Source: Povalibacter uvarum (GTDB lineage: Bacteria > Pseudomonadota > Gammaproteobacteria > Steroidobacterales > Steroidobacteraceae). From it: a stretch of 64,000 nucleotides of DNA. The stretch is taken from contig NZ_JACHHZ010000001.1 in assembly GCF_014202975.1 (NCBI RefSeq), forward strand, positions 434,001-498,000. Reading direction: 5' to 3'. This document shows positions 10,317-19,500 of this stretch, in pieces. Under the pieces are notes generated by a model that was not told the DNA's origin, did not search any database, and was given only the letters and a program-made list of their open reading frames with translations. The position numbers and the translations under genes are program-made. Position 1 is the first letter of the stretch. Every line of letters starts with the position of its first letter.

Positions 10317-11153
10317 TCAGGGCGTCGGTGGCTCCGCCGCCGGCTCTTCGGCAGTCGCAGGTTCTTCCGGCGCTGGTGCGTCCGCAGCGGACTCTCCCGT
10401 CGCCGGCTCTTCCTCATCCGAAAAATCTTCCAGCGTTTCCGGCGGCGGGTTGCCGTCGTAGATCGCGAACTCGCGTTGCTGCACCCACGCATCCCGGATG
10501 AAGGCGTACGGATCGAATGCGCTCTGCAATGTCGCATCGAGGGACAACAACTCCGATCGCGTGTGCACGATGTCGATCCCGCGCAAGCCCCATTCGGCTT
10601 CCCAGGGGATGTGCATGTATTCGAGCGGACCGAGGAAGTAGTCGAAGATCCTCGATGGCGCATCGCGCAAAGAGGAGGGGCCGAACAGCGGCATCGTGAT
10701 GTACGGGCCGGATCCCACGCCCCACACGGCGAGCGTCTGACCGAAATCTTCGTCGTTCGCGACGAGCCCGAGCGGCGTTGCAACATCGAGCAGGCCGGCG
10801 ACACCGATCGTTGAGTTCAACAGGAAGCGGCCGGCGTCACGAGCGCCTGTGCCCGGCTTGCCCTGCAGGAACTGATTCACGACCGTCGCGGGGTAAGAGA
10901 GGTTCGAGAAGAAATTGCCCACGCCGGTGCGAAACCAGCGTGGCGTGATCGCGCGATAGCCCTTGGCTACAGGCTTCAGGGCGGCGCGATCCAGCGTGTC
11001 GTTGAATTTGTAGATGCCGCGATTCGCGCCTTCCCAGGGATCGTCGCTGCGAGTGCGGCCGGGCGTCGTTGCGCAGCCGGCGGCAGTGAGGAGGATTGCG
11101 ATGATTGCGATCGCGCGCATCGGCGCGATTGCGCCGCGGATCAGGGACGACAT
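10317..11153 (-). CDS. mlaA: outer-membrane lipoprotein MlaA (VacJ)
   Basis: Outer-membrane component of the Mla system; it removes phospholipids from the outer leaflet. From the ATG at 11153 the protein is 278 residues, with a lipobox LTAAGC (Cys27). An ATG at 11120 also fits, since MRAIAIIAILLTAAGC is a complete lipoprotein signal. The MlaA core runs from DPWEGANRGIYKFND through FLQGKPGTGARDAGRFLLN and DFGQTLAVWGVGSGPYI. The last 45 or so residues are rich in Glu, Ala and Pro. It is convergent with mlaFEDCB. A TACAAT -10-like hexamer at 11218-11223 on this strand lies next to the bepA stop. Confidence 0.92.
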   Translation of the reverse strand: MSSLIRGAIAPMRAIAIIAILLTAAGCATTPGRTRSDDPWEGANRGIYKFNDTLDRAALKPVAKGYRAITPRWFRTGVGNFFSNLSYPATVVNQFLQGKPGTGARDAGRFLLNSTIGVAGLLDVATPLGLVANDEDFGQTLAVWGVGSGPYITMPLFGPSSLRDAPSRIFDYFLGPLEYMHIPWEAEWGLRGIDIVHTRSELLSLDATLQSAFDPYAFIRDAWVQQREFAIYDGNPPPETLEDFSDEEEPATGESAADAPAPEEPATAEEPAAEPPTP

Positions 11154-11223
11154 GCGGTGAAGAAATCCTTGGCTTCGATGAAAGAGGAACCGCTTTGGAA
11201 GAGCGGCGCCGCGGGGCATTGTA

Positions 11224-12708
11224 TCAATTCATGTCCTGCAGTCTTGACTGCCCGGTAGACGCGCGGCGTGCTCCGCGTTTGGGCATCGCTTGCTGCACTT
11301 CTTCGAGCCGCGCCTGGAAGCGGGCGCGCTGCACCGATGTGATCTTCGGGACGGCGAGCGCAAGTTGCAGCTGATTGATCGAAAGCGGCAGGTCGCCGCT
11401 CATGATGTGGTACTCGGACATGTAGAAATACGAGTCCGCGACGTCTCCGGCGGCGTTGGCGGCGAGTGCCGTCAATCGTGCCTGTTCCGGCGTCGGCGGC
11501 ACCACGTTGAACAGATCGAGCAGGATTTCGTGAGCCCGCTTGGAATCGCCGGTCTGCATCAGCGATTCGGCGTAGCGCACTGTAACTGCGACGTTGCGGG
11601 GGAAGAGTTCGCGTGCCTTTTCCAGCGTAGCCAGGGACTCCTTGCCTTTGCCGGCTTTCAGCTGCGCCTGACCGAGAGCCGTGTGGTACTGCATGACTGT
11701 CGGGTCCGCGTCGCGCAGACGCTGGAAGATGCCGATCGCCTTGTCGGCGCGACCCGACACCATCATCGCGAGCCCTTGCCCGTAGATCTCGGCTGAACTT
11801 GCGTCGGGCTCGCTGTGAATGACTGCCGTGTAGTACTCGAGCGGATCCTTGCCCGCCGGTGTCGAGAGTACGCGCAGACGTTCGCGGCTCAAGGCATAGC
11901 TGACGCTGTCCGGATTCGGGGTTATCTCGATCTGCTCGGCGCGCTGCTTCGTCTCGGCGATACGAGTGCTCGTCACAGGGTGCGTGCGCAGCATTTCCGG
12001 AATGTTGAGCTCGCTGCTGCCGGCGTGGCGGCTCATGGTTTCGAAGAAGGCGGGCATGCCTTCGGGATCGAAGCCCGAGCGGGCGAGAATGCCGAGGCCC
12101 ACGCGATCGGCTTCAGTTTCGTTCGCGCGGGTGAAGCTGATCTGCTGCTGGATGGCGAGGGACTGCGCTGCCGCGACACCTGCCATTGCGCCATCGCCGC
12201 CGCCTGCAGCGGCACCCAGGAGAATCGCAGCGAGCATCGCAGCGGTCGATACGAGACTCGTGCGGCTCTGTGCAGCAATGCTGCGCGCGATGTGGCGTTG
12301 CGTAACGTGCGCGATTTCGTGCGCCATGACGCCGGCCAGTTCGCTCTCATTCTTGGTTTCGAGGACGAGCCCGGCGTTCATGCCGATGAAGCCACCTGGC
12401 AGGGCAAACGCGTTGATCGCCCGATCCTTCACCGCGAAGAAGGTGAAGCGCTGGACGCCATCGTGGGCTTCGCTAGCCAGGCGTGAACCGAGGGACTGGA
12501 GATATTCGGCGACCTCCGGGTCGTCGAGGACCTGGTCCTGATCGCGCAACCCACGCACCACCATGCGGCCGATCTGGTACTCATCCTCGAGCGTCATCAT
12601 CGTCTGCGCCGGGCTGCCGATATCGGGCAGATCGTCGCCGACATTGGTCTGTGCGCCCGCGGCAAAGGCGAGCAGCGCAGTCCCGAGGAATGTGAGGATT
12701 TTTCGCAT
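11224..12708 (-). CDS. bepA: periplasmic M48 metalloprotease with TPR repeats (BepA-like)
   Basis: Periplasmic zinc protease/chaperone of the BepA (YfgC) family, which assists LptD and BAM assembly and degrades stalled proteins. It starts at the ATG giving MRKILTFLGTALLAFAAGAQ, a signal peptide; 494 residues. The zinc motif HEIAH is at 130-134 and the third ligand is in NETEADRVG. The C-terminal half (about 300-490) is TPR repeats, for example YHTALGQAQLKAGKGKESLATL. It lies downstream of tRNA-Ser but is separated from it by a terminator. Confidence 0.93.
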   Translation of the reverse strand: MRKILTFLGTALLAFAAGAQTNVGDDLPDIGSPAQTMMTLEDEYQIGRMVVRGLRDQDQVLDDPEVAEYLQSLGSRLASEAHDGVQRFTFFAVKDRAINAFALPGGFIGMNAGLVLETKNESELAGVMAHEIAHVTQRHIARSIAAQSRTSLVSTAAMLAAILLGAAAGGGDGAMAGVAAAQSLAIQQQISFTRANETEADRVGLGILARSGFDPEGMPAFFETMSRHAGSSELNIPEMLRTHPVTSTRIAETKQRAEQIEITPNPDSVSYALSRERLRVLSTPAGKDPLEYYTAVIHSEPDASSAEIYGQGLAMMVSGRADKAIGIFQRLRDADPTVMQYHTALGQAQLKAGKGKESLATLEKARELFPRNVAVTVRYAESLMQTGDSKRAHEILLDLFNVVPPTPEQARLTALAANAAGDVADSYFYMSEYHIMSGDLPLSINQLQLALAVPKITSVQRARFQARLEEVQQAMPKRGARRASTGQSRLQDMN

Positions 12709-12831
12709 CAGTGCGTTCGACCGGGTCGGAAGGGAAGTGTGGTGCCGCGCCGCCAGGAATGTAAAGCGCGCCGGATTGGACCGGCAGGGCCGCGATCGGT
12801 TCGGTGGGAGCCACAAAGACCCACAAACGAC

Positions 12832-12859
12832 AAAGGCCCTCCGTTTCCGGAGGGCCTTT
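12832..12859 (-). terminator. rho-independent terminator of tRNA-Ser
   Basis: A perfect 12-base-pair stem, AAAGGCCCTCCG with its complement, closes a four-base loop. The A-tract and T-tract at the two ends let it work in both directions. It lies eight bases beyond the 3' end of the tRNA gene on the minus strand and separates it from bepA. Confidence 0.88.
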
Positions 12860-12867
12860 CATGTAAG

Positions 12868-12960
12868 TGGCGGAAGGGGAGGGATTCGAACCCTCGTAGG
12901 GCGGTTATGCCCTCAACCGATTTCGAATCGGTGCCGTTGTGACCGCTTCGGTACCCTTCC
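12868..12960 (-). tRNA. tRNA-Ser(CGA)
   Basis: A 93-base class II tRNA with CCA encoded. The acceptor stem is GGAAGGG/CCCTTCC with discriminator G, as expected for serine. The anticodon arm is ACCGA-TTCGAAA-TCGGT, giving anticodon CGA, which reads UCG. A long variable arm (AGGGC...GCCCT) and a T arm GAGGG-TTCGAAT-CCCTC follow. The isolated gene has its own promoter-like TATAGAAT upstream and a terminator downstream. Confidence 0.97.
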
Positions 12961-12974
12961 GCGCGAGGGCGCGC

Positions 12975-12982
12975 ATTCTATA
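12975..12982 (-). promoter_or_regulatory. -10 element of the tRNA-Ser promoter
   Basis: TATAGAAT on the minus strand lies about 15 bases before the tRNA 5' end and is followed by a GC-rich discriminator (GCGCGCCC), as in stable-RNA promoters under stringent control. No clear -35 hexamer was found at standard spacing. Confidence 0.55.
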
Positions 12983-13065
12983 CCAGGCCGGGCGCAAGAC
13001 TGTAGGCTGTGCGCAATCTTTAGCGGCTGAGGTAGCCGGATCTTGTTCACATTCTGGACCCAGGT

Positions 13066-13080
13066 CCCCCGAAACGGGGG
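13066..13080 (+). promoter_or_regulatory. GC-rich hairpin at the mltF start
   Basis: CCCCCG-AAA-CGGGGG forms a six-base-pair stem whose 3' arm is the only G-rich sequence at ribosome-binding distance from the TTG start codon at 13087. If the stem forms in mRNA it would hide that sequence and lower translation. Confidence 0.45.
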
Positions 13081-13086
13081 GCGCCG

Positions 13087-14466
13087 TTGAAGATTGCCCT
13101 GGCAATCGTCGCGCTCCTGCTCCTCGGGACCTGTTCTCAGCCGCCTTCGGTGCTGGACGAGATCATGGAGGCGGGTGAGCTGCGCGTCGTTACCCGCAAC
13201 CTGCCCAGCACCTATTACCTCGGTGCCTCCGGGCCGCAGGGGCCCGAATACGAGCTCGCCAGCCAGATGGCGGCCGAGCTGGGCGTCCGGCTGTACATTT
13301 ATTCCGTTCCCAACGTCGGCGACGTCGTTCGCGAGCTCGCGCTGAAGCGCGCGCATATCGGAGCTGCGGGATTGACCCGTGGCATGAAGCTGCCGCCGGA
13401 GCTCGCATTCGGACCTCCCTATCAGCAAGTCAGGGAACACCTGATCTACCGGCAGGGCTCGACGCGGGCCCGGAATCTGCAGCAGACCGTCGACTCGCAT
13501 ATCGAAGTGGTCGCGGGCAGCGCGCATGCGGCATCGCTCGAAGCTTCGCGATTGCTCGTTCCCAAGCTTTCCTGGGTCGAGAACGCGGCGACTGAGACGG
13601 AAGAACTGCTCTATCGGCTGTCCCGGCGCGAGATCGACTACACGGTTGCGGATTCGAACGAGTTCGCGATCGGACGTGCTTTCCATCCCGACATCCGCAT
13701 CGCCTTCGATCTGACGGGCGGCAAGGCGCTCGCATGGGCGGTCGACGCGCGGGATCCCAGCCTCTTGCAGCGAGTCATCGCCTTCTATGCGTCGGCGAAA
13801 GCCGAAGGCCGGCTCGCTTCGATCCTCGACACTTATTACGGCGACGTCGATCGCTTCGACTACATCCAGGCCCGCGTCTTCATCGACGACATCGCCGAGC
13901 GCCTGCCGCAATACCGTCACTGGTTCAAGGAGGCGGCTGCCCAGGTCGGCATCGATTGGCGCTTGCTGGCCGCGATCGGCTACCAGGAATCGCATTGGGT
14001 GCCGACGGCGACTTCGCCCACAGGCGTTCGCGGCCTGATGATGCTCACTGAAGAAACGGCACGGGGTCTCGGTGTGCAGGACCGTCTCGATCCACGTGAA
14101 AGCATCTTCGGCGGCGCGCAGTATTTCCTGCTCGTCCGCAACCAGATCCCGAATCGCATCCTCGAGCCTGATCGCACGTGGATGACGCTTGCCGCTTACA
14201 ACGTCGGGCTCGGACATCTCGAGGACGCACGAATCCTCACGCAGATCCATGGCAAGAACCCGGACTCATGGAACGACGTGCGCGAGCACCTGCCACTGCT
14301 CACGCAGTCGAAGTGGTACACGCAAGTGAAGCGGGGCTACGCGCGCGGATGGGAACCCGTGCGGTTCGTGGACAACATCCGCAGCTACATCGACATTCTG
14401 GATTGGGTGGCGGCGGATTCAGGACCGCCGGCACAGAGAGGGACAGGCGATCCGGTGATCGAGTGA
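13087..14466 (+). CDS. mltF: membrane-bound lytic murein transglycosylase F
   Basis: Peptidoglycan-cleaving lytic transglycosylase with an N-terminal solute-binding-protein-like domain (residues about 30-265) and a C-terminal SLT domain (about 275-440). The catalytic glutamate is E301 in GYQESHWVP; the SLT signatures SPTGVRGLMMLT and AAYNVGLGHLEDAR follow. It is 459 residues from a TTG start. The N-terminus is hydrophobic and ends LLLGTCS, which resembles a lipobox but has Thr at -1, so lipidation is uncertain. The gene stands alone. Confidence 0.93.
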   Translation: MKIALAIVALLLLGTCSQPPSVLDEIMEAGELRVVTRNLPSTYYLGASGPQGPEYELASQMAAELGVRLYIYSVPNVGDVVRELALKRAHIGAAGLTRGMKLPPELAFGPPYQQVREHLIYRQGSTRARNLQQTVDSHIEVVAGSAHAASLEASRLLVPKLSWVENAATETEELLYRLSRREIDYTVADSNEFAIGRAFHPDIRIAFDLTGGKALAWAVDARDPSLLQRVIAFYASAKAEGRLASILDTYYGDVDRFDYIQARVFIDDIAERLPQYRHWFKEAAAQVGIDWRLLAAIGYQESHWVPTATSPTGVRGLMMLTEETARGLGVQDRLDPRESIFGGAQYFLLVRNQIPNRILEPDRTWMTLAAYNVGLGHLEDARILTQIHGKNPDSWNDVREHLPLLTQSKWYTQVKRGYARGWEPVRFVDNIRSYIDILDWVAADSGPPAQRGTGDPVIE

Positions 14467-14493
14467 TCACGTGAGCCTCAGGGGATCACGCCA

Positions 14494-15945
14494 TCACTTT
14501 TTCTTCTGCGCCCTCTCGGCGTAGGTGCGCGCCAGCTCTTCGGCGAACACGATCGGCAGACCCTGCTCATTGCGCTGATTCAGTGCCTGGTAGAACTCGC
14601 CGTAGAGATCCCAGTACTTCATCTTGTTGGCGGCGCCGAGCAGTGAGCCGCGCTTGAGGCCGCGATCGAAGCGTTCCTGGAGCTCGCCGGGCTCGATGCG
14701 ATTCATGAATTCATCCATGCCGGCCTGCATCGCCGTCATCAGCGAGTTGTGATGGGCGCGCAGGTCCGCGAAGGAATCGCGGATCGCGTCGACCGGCCCG
14801 AGATAGCGGCTGCCGTGCGGGGCGAGCAGCTTGAGCAGCGCTTCATCGACGCTCGGCGAGAACTTCAGCGGATTGTTCTCGGCCGGCTGAATCATCGTCT
14901 GCGACAGGCGCATCTTGTCCTTGACGTCGGACCGGACCTTGAGCGTCTCGGTCAGGCCCATCACTGTCTCGCGCAGCAACTGACCGGCGAGCGTCAGCAG
15001 TGCGACCTGGGCGTCGGAGGGCAGGGCTGAGGGATCGATGCCCGCGCCGCGGCAGAATGCATCGACGCCGCCATCCACGTGATCGCCGGCCCGTCGCGAC
15101 CGTTCAGGATCGCGGGGTGCAGGCGTCGGGGCTGGCGCAGCGGCCGGCTTCGGCGGTGCGGGGGGAAGTGTGGGGGCTGCGGCTGGTGCCGCCTTCGGTG
15201 CCAGCGATGCGGGAGTGAGAGCTGCCAGCGTGCGACGATCGTACGGACGCGTCTGCATCTGCCAGTCGTCAGACTTCTTGCCGTGTGCGACCGTCCGCTC
15301 GCCTTCGTCCTGGGTCAGGCTTTCGAGCAGGGAATTGAATCCACCCTGGGTCGCTGCTGGCGTCGGCTTTGCCGCGGCGCGAGGGTCCGCCGGCGCGGCC
15401 AGCTCCAGATCGTCGGTGAGCACGAACGGATCGGGTTTGAGTCCCGACTTCGTCACCGGCGCCGGCACGGGTGCCGGGTCGTTCATCAGGAACGAGTCGC
15501 TCAGGAGGTCAGTGATGTCGAGCTCTTCGCCCAGATCTTCGGGAGGTTCAGGCGCCTTGGTGCCGTTGCGCACCCGCTTGGGCGTCGGCAACTGGCCGGT
15601 GGCATCCGAAGGGAAATCGTTGCGCTCGTCGATGCTGACCAGCAGCTCATAGTCGCCCAGGCGCAGGCGGTCGCCGTCCTGCAGGGAATAGGGACCTTCG
15701 AGCGAAGCGGGGGTATCCGACCCGTTGATGAACGTGCCGTTGGTGCTGGTGTCTTCGAGAACCCACTTGCCGCCCCGGAAGCCGACTTTCACATGGTGGC
15801 TGGACACGTATCGATCCGGGTCCGGCAGCACCCAGTCGTTATCCTGCGCACGCCCGATCCGGCCGCCGGTGACACCGAACAGCTGCGAGCTGCGCTTGCC
15901 GAGCGCCTTGTAATGGTCGCTGATGACTCTCAGTTTCAGGGCCAT
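14494..15945 (-). CDS. FHA-domain protein, type VI secretion-associated TagH-like
   Basis: 483 residues in three parts. An N-terminal FHA phosphothreonine-binding domain (about 25-105) contains GRIGRAQDNDWVLPD, SSHHVKV and STNGTFING. A proline- and alanine-rich linker (about 110-290) follows. The C-terminal domain (about 295-480), with AFCRGAGIDP, NPLKFSPSVDEALLKLL and MKYWDLYGEFY, is the conserved domain of type VI secretion FHA proteins (TagH/VasC). No other type VI gene is near, so it is either an orphan or serves a cluster elsewhere. It is divergent from the DUF1820 gene. Confidence 0.87.
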   Translation of the reverse strand: MALKLRVISDHYKALGKRSSQLFGVTGGRIGRAQDNDWVLPDPDRYVSSHHVKVGFRGGKWVLEDTSTNGTFINGSDTPASLEGPYSLQDGDRLRLGDYELLVSIDERNDFPSDATGQLPTPKRVRNGTKAPEPPEDLGEELDITDLLSDSFLMNDPAPVPAPVTKSGLKPDPFVLTDDLELAAPADPRAAAKPTPAATQGGFNSLLESLTQDEGERTVAHGKKSDDWQMQTRPYDRRTLAALTPASLAPKAAPAAAPTLPPAPPKPAAAPAPTPAPRDPERSRRAGDHVDGGVDAFCRGAGIDPSALPSDAQVALLTLAGQLLRETVMGLTETLKVRSDVKDKMRLSQTMIQPAENNPLKFSPSVDEALLKLLAPHGSRYLGPVDAIRDSFADLRAHHNSLMTAMQAGMDEFMNRIEPGELQERFDRGLKRGSLLGAANKMKYWDLYGEFYQALNQRNEQGLPIVFAEELARTYAERAQKKK

Positions 15946-16066
15946 TGGATGAGGGATTCCTGCAGCCGCCGTCGCATGAACAACCCGATCCGGACCAGGC
16001 CTTTAAGGCCGGCGGACCGCGCTATGTAATATGCTCCCAGCGTACCAACCCCCGTAGCCCCCAGAT

Positions 16067-16396
16067 ATGGCAACTGTTCACATTTTTAAGGTCGTTTTCG
16101 TCAACCAGGGCAAGGTCTACGAGATCTATGCCCGCAAAGTCAGCCACGGCTCGATTTTCGGTTTCATCGAGGTCGAAGAGCTCGTGTTCGGAGAGCGTTC
16201 GACGGTGGTCCTGGATCCTTCGGAAGAAAGGATCAAGTCCGAGTTCGAAGGGGTGAAACGCACCTATCTGCCGATGCATTCGGTGCTCCGGATCGACGAA
16301 GTCCGCAAGCAGGGCGTCAGCAAGATCAGCGTGCTGGAAGGCGGCTCGAACGTCGCGCCGTTTCCGGTGCCGATGTATACGCCGGAGAAGAAGTAG
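16067..16396 (+). CDS. DUF1820 family protein
   Basis: A 109-residue protein of unknown function that matches the DUF1820 family in length and sequence (MATVHIFKVVFVNQGKVYE, SIFGFIEVEELVFG, SEFEGVKRTYLPMHSVLRID). Predicted to be a small soluble beta-rich cytoplasmic protein; no signal peptide or membrane segment. A TAATAT -10-like hexamer lies at 16027-16032. It precedes purL, but the 183-base spacer is filled with heptamer repeats, so it may be a separate transcript. Confidence 0.85.
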   Translation: MATVHIFKVVFVNQGKVYEIYARKVSHGSIFGFIEVEELVFGERSTVVLDPSEERIKSEFEGVKRTYLPMHSVLRIDEVRKQGVSKISVLEGGSNVAPFPVPMYTPEKK

Positions 16397-16402
16397 CGAG
16401 GA

Positions 16403-16510
16403 AGCGACGAGCGACGAGCTGCGAGCGCGAACAACGGCACCACGAGTAGCCGGGGTTCCGACTTCCGGTCCCCTGGCTCGCCGCTCACCGCTCGCAGCTC
16501 GCCGCTTCTC
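16403..16510. repeat. inverted heptamer repeats between DUF1820 gene and purL
   Basis: The left arm (16403-16423) has three units of the AGCGACG/AGCTGCG type. The right arm (16476-16510) has five units, GCTCGCC, GCTCACC, GCTCGCA, GCTCGCC and GCTTCTC, in the opposite sense. The unit length is exactly seven throughout. The left arm begins six bases after the DUF1820 stop codon. Confidence 0.9.
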
Positions 16511-16579
16511 CCTGTATCATCCCCTCCCGTATTTTCTCTCGCGGCTCGCGCTTTCCGCGGGCCGACTGGCTCCTCAAGA

Positions 16580-19500
16580 ATGCTGACACTGACTGGCGCG
16601 CCTGCGCTCTCTGACTTTCGCATCAGCAAACTCCTGGCCGCGGTCCGCGCGCGGCATCCACAGATCGAGTCCCTGGGTTCGCGCTTCGTGCACTTCGTGC
16701 AGACGCGACGCGATCTCACGTCCGAAGAGCGGCGCGTCGTCGAGGCGTTGCTGACGTACGGACCTCGCTCCGACGCTGAGGCTTCGGGCACGGCCGCGTC
16801 GCTCGTCATCATTCCCCGGCCTGGAACCATTTCGCCGTGGTCGAGCAAGGCAACGGACATCGCGCATGTCTGTGGGCTCGACGCGATTGAGCGTCTCGAG
16901 CGCGGAATCGCTTTCTGGGTGCGCGCTTCCATGCCGCTCGATGCGCAGACGCTGCGATCGATCGCGCCATTGCTGCACGATCGGATGACCGAAGCCGCCG
17001 TCCTTTCTTTCGACGAAGCGGCGCAGCTGTTCTCGCATGAGCAGCCTCGTCCGCTCGCGACCGTTGCGTTGCTCGCTCGCGGGCGCGCGGCTCTCGAAGA
17101 TGCGAATCGGCAGTTGGGTCTCGCGCTTTCCGCGGACGAAATCGACTACCTCGTCGAAAGCTTCAACAAGCTCGGCCGCGATCCGACGGATGTCGAACTG
17201 ATGATGTTCGCGCAGGCGAACTCCGAGCATTGTCGGCACAAGATCTTCAATGCGGACTGGCTCATCGACGGCGAGCGGCAGAAGAAGTCGCTGTTCTCGA
17301 TGATCCGCAACACGCACGAGCTCAACCCGCACGGGGTGCTCTCGGCGTATCGCGACAACGCGGCCGTCATCGAAGGCCCCGTCGGCAAGCGGTGGTTCCC
17401 GGATGTGGGGACGCATCGTTACGAGTCGAATGAGGAGACGATCGACATCCTGATGAAGGTGGAGACGCACAATCATCCGACCGCCATTTCTCCGTTCCCG
17501 GGCGCTTCCACGGGTTCAGGCGGCGAGATTCGCGATGAGGGCGCGACCGGACGCGGCGGCAAGCCGAAAGCCGGGCTCGCGGGGTTCTCCGTCTCGAACC
17601 TTCGCATCCCCGGCTTCGAACAGCCCTGGGAAAAGGATCACGGCCGGCCGGCGCGCATTGCCTCTGCGCTCGACATCATGATCGAGGGTCCGCTCGGCGC
17701 CGCTGCGTTCAACAACGAGTTCGGCCGGCCGAACATTCTCGGTTACTTCCGGACCTTCGAGCTGCAGGCGGACAGCGGGCAGCGCGCAGGTCTTCGCGGC
17801 TATCACAAGCCGATCATGATCGCGGGCGGCGTCGGCAACGTCCGGCGCATGCATGTCGAGAAATCCGATGTCGTGCCGGGCGCGAAGCTGATCGTGCTCG
17901 GCGGACCGGCGATGCTGATCGGGCTGGGCGGCAGCGCAGCTTCGTCCGTCGGCAGCGGCACCAGCGCCGAGGATCTCGACTTCGCATCCGTGCAGCGCGG
18001 CAATCCTGAAATCCAGCGCCGCGCGCAGGAAGTGATCGACCAGTGCTGGGCAATGGGCCAGCGCAATCCGATCCTTCTCATTCACGATGTAGGCGCTGGC
18101 GGCCTGTCGAACGCCATCCCGGAATCGATCGATCACAGCAAGCGCGGCGGTCGCATCGACCTGCGCAAAGTGCCGTCGGACGAGCCGGGCATGTCGCCGC
18201 TCGAGATCTGGTGCAACGAGGCGCAGGAGCGCTACGTGCTCGCCATCGCGCAAGACCAGCTCGATACGTTCGCAGCGATGTGCGAGCGCGAGCGTTGTCC
18301 GTACGCAGTGGTTGGCGACATCACCGACGATGGCTGGCTGAAGGTCGCCGATCCGAAACTGAAAGCGTCACCCGTCGATGTGCCGCTCAACGTCATTCTC
18401 GGCAAGCCGCCGCGCATGACGCGCGACGTGAAGTCGATCCCGGCTTTGAGCGATGGCTTCGATACGACGGGCATCGATATCCGCGACGCGGCTTATCGAT
18501 TGCTGCGCTATCCCGCGATTGCGGACAAGACCTTCCTCATCACCATCGGCGATCGTTCGGTCGGCGGCATGATCAGCCGCGATCCGTTCGTCGGTCCGTG
18601 GCAGGTGCCGGTGAGCGATGTGGCGGTCACTGTGAGCGACTACACGTCGAACTCGGGCGAAGCGATGGCGATGGGCGAGCGCACGCCGCTCGCGTTGCTG
18701 GACGCCGCGGCTTCGGGGCGAATGGCAGTCGCTGAGGCGGTCACCAACATTGCCGCAGCGGACATCGAGAAGATCTCCGACGTACGCCTGTCCGCCAACT
18801 GGATGGCTGCGTGCGGCGAACCCGGTGAGGATGCAGATCTCTACGCAACAGTGAAGGCTGTCGGCGAGGAATTCTGTCCGGCCCTCGGGATCACGATCCC
18901 GGTCGGCAAGGACTCGCTGTCGATGAAGACCACCTGGAACGATCGCGGAGCGCAGCGAAAGATGGTGGCGCCGCTGTCGCTGATCATTTCCGCGTTCGCT
19001 CCCGTGAAGGACGTGCGTCGCACGCTCACACCGCAATTGCGAACAGACCAGGGTGAGACGCGGCTGGTGCTCGTCGATCTTGGTGCGGGTCGCAATCGAC
19101 TCGGCGGGTCGTGTCTCGCGCAGGTCTATGGCCAGCTCGGCAGCAATGCACCTGATTGCGAAGATCCTCAGGTACTGAAGTCGTTCTTCGCGGCGATCAC
19201 TGAATTGCGGGCCGGTGGTCTGCTGCTGGCATATCACGACCGCTCGGATGGCGGCTTGTTCGCCACGCTCGCCGAGATGGCCTTCGCCGGGCGCTGTGGC
19301 ATTGACGCTGACATCGGTGGCGATGCGGGCAGCGCCGCTCAGCGACTCTTCAGCGAAGAACTCGGCGCCGTGCTCCAGGTTCGCGAGCGGGACGTCGCTG
19401 CCGTCAACGCGGTGCTGGCGAAGCATCGTCTCGCATCGATCTGCCATACGTTCGGCAAGGTCACGAATGAAGATCGCGTGCGATTGCGTGCTGGCACCGC

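Noticed and set aside
14494-15945. Type VI secretion cluster
   Set aside because: Only the FHA gene is present; neighbouring genes (mltF, DUF1820, purL) are unrelated to secretion.
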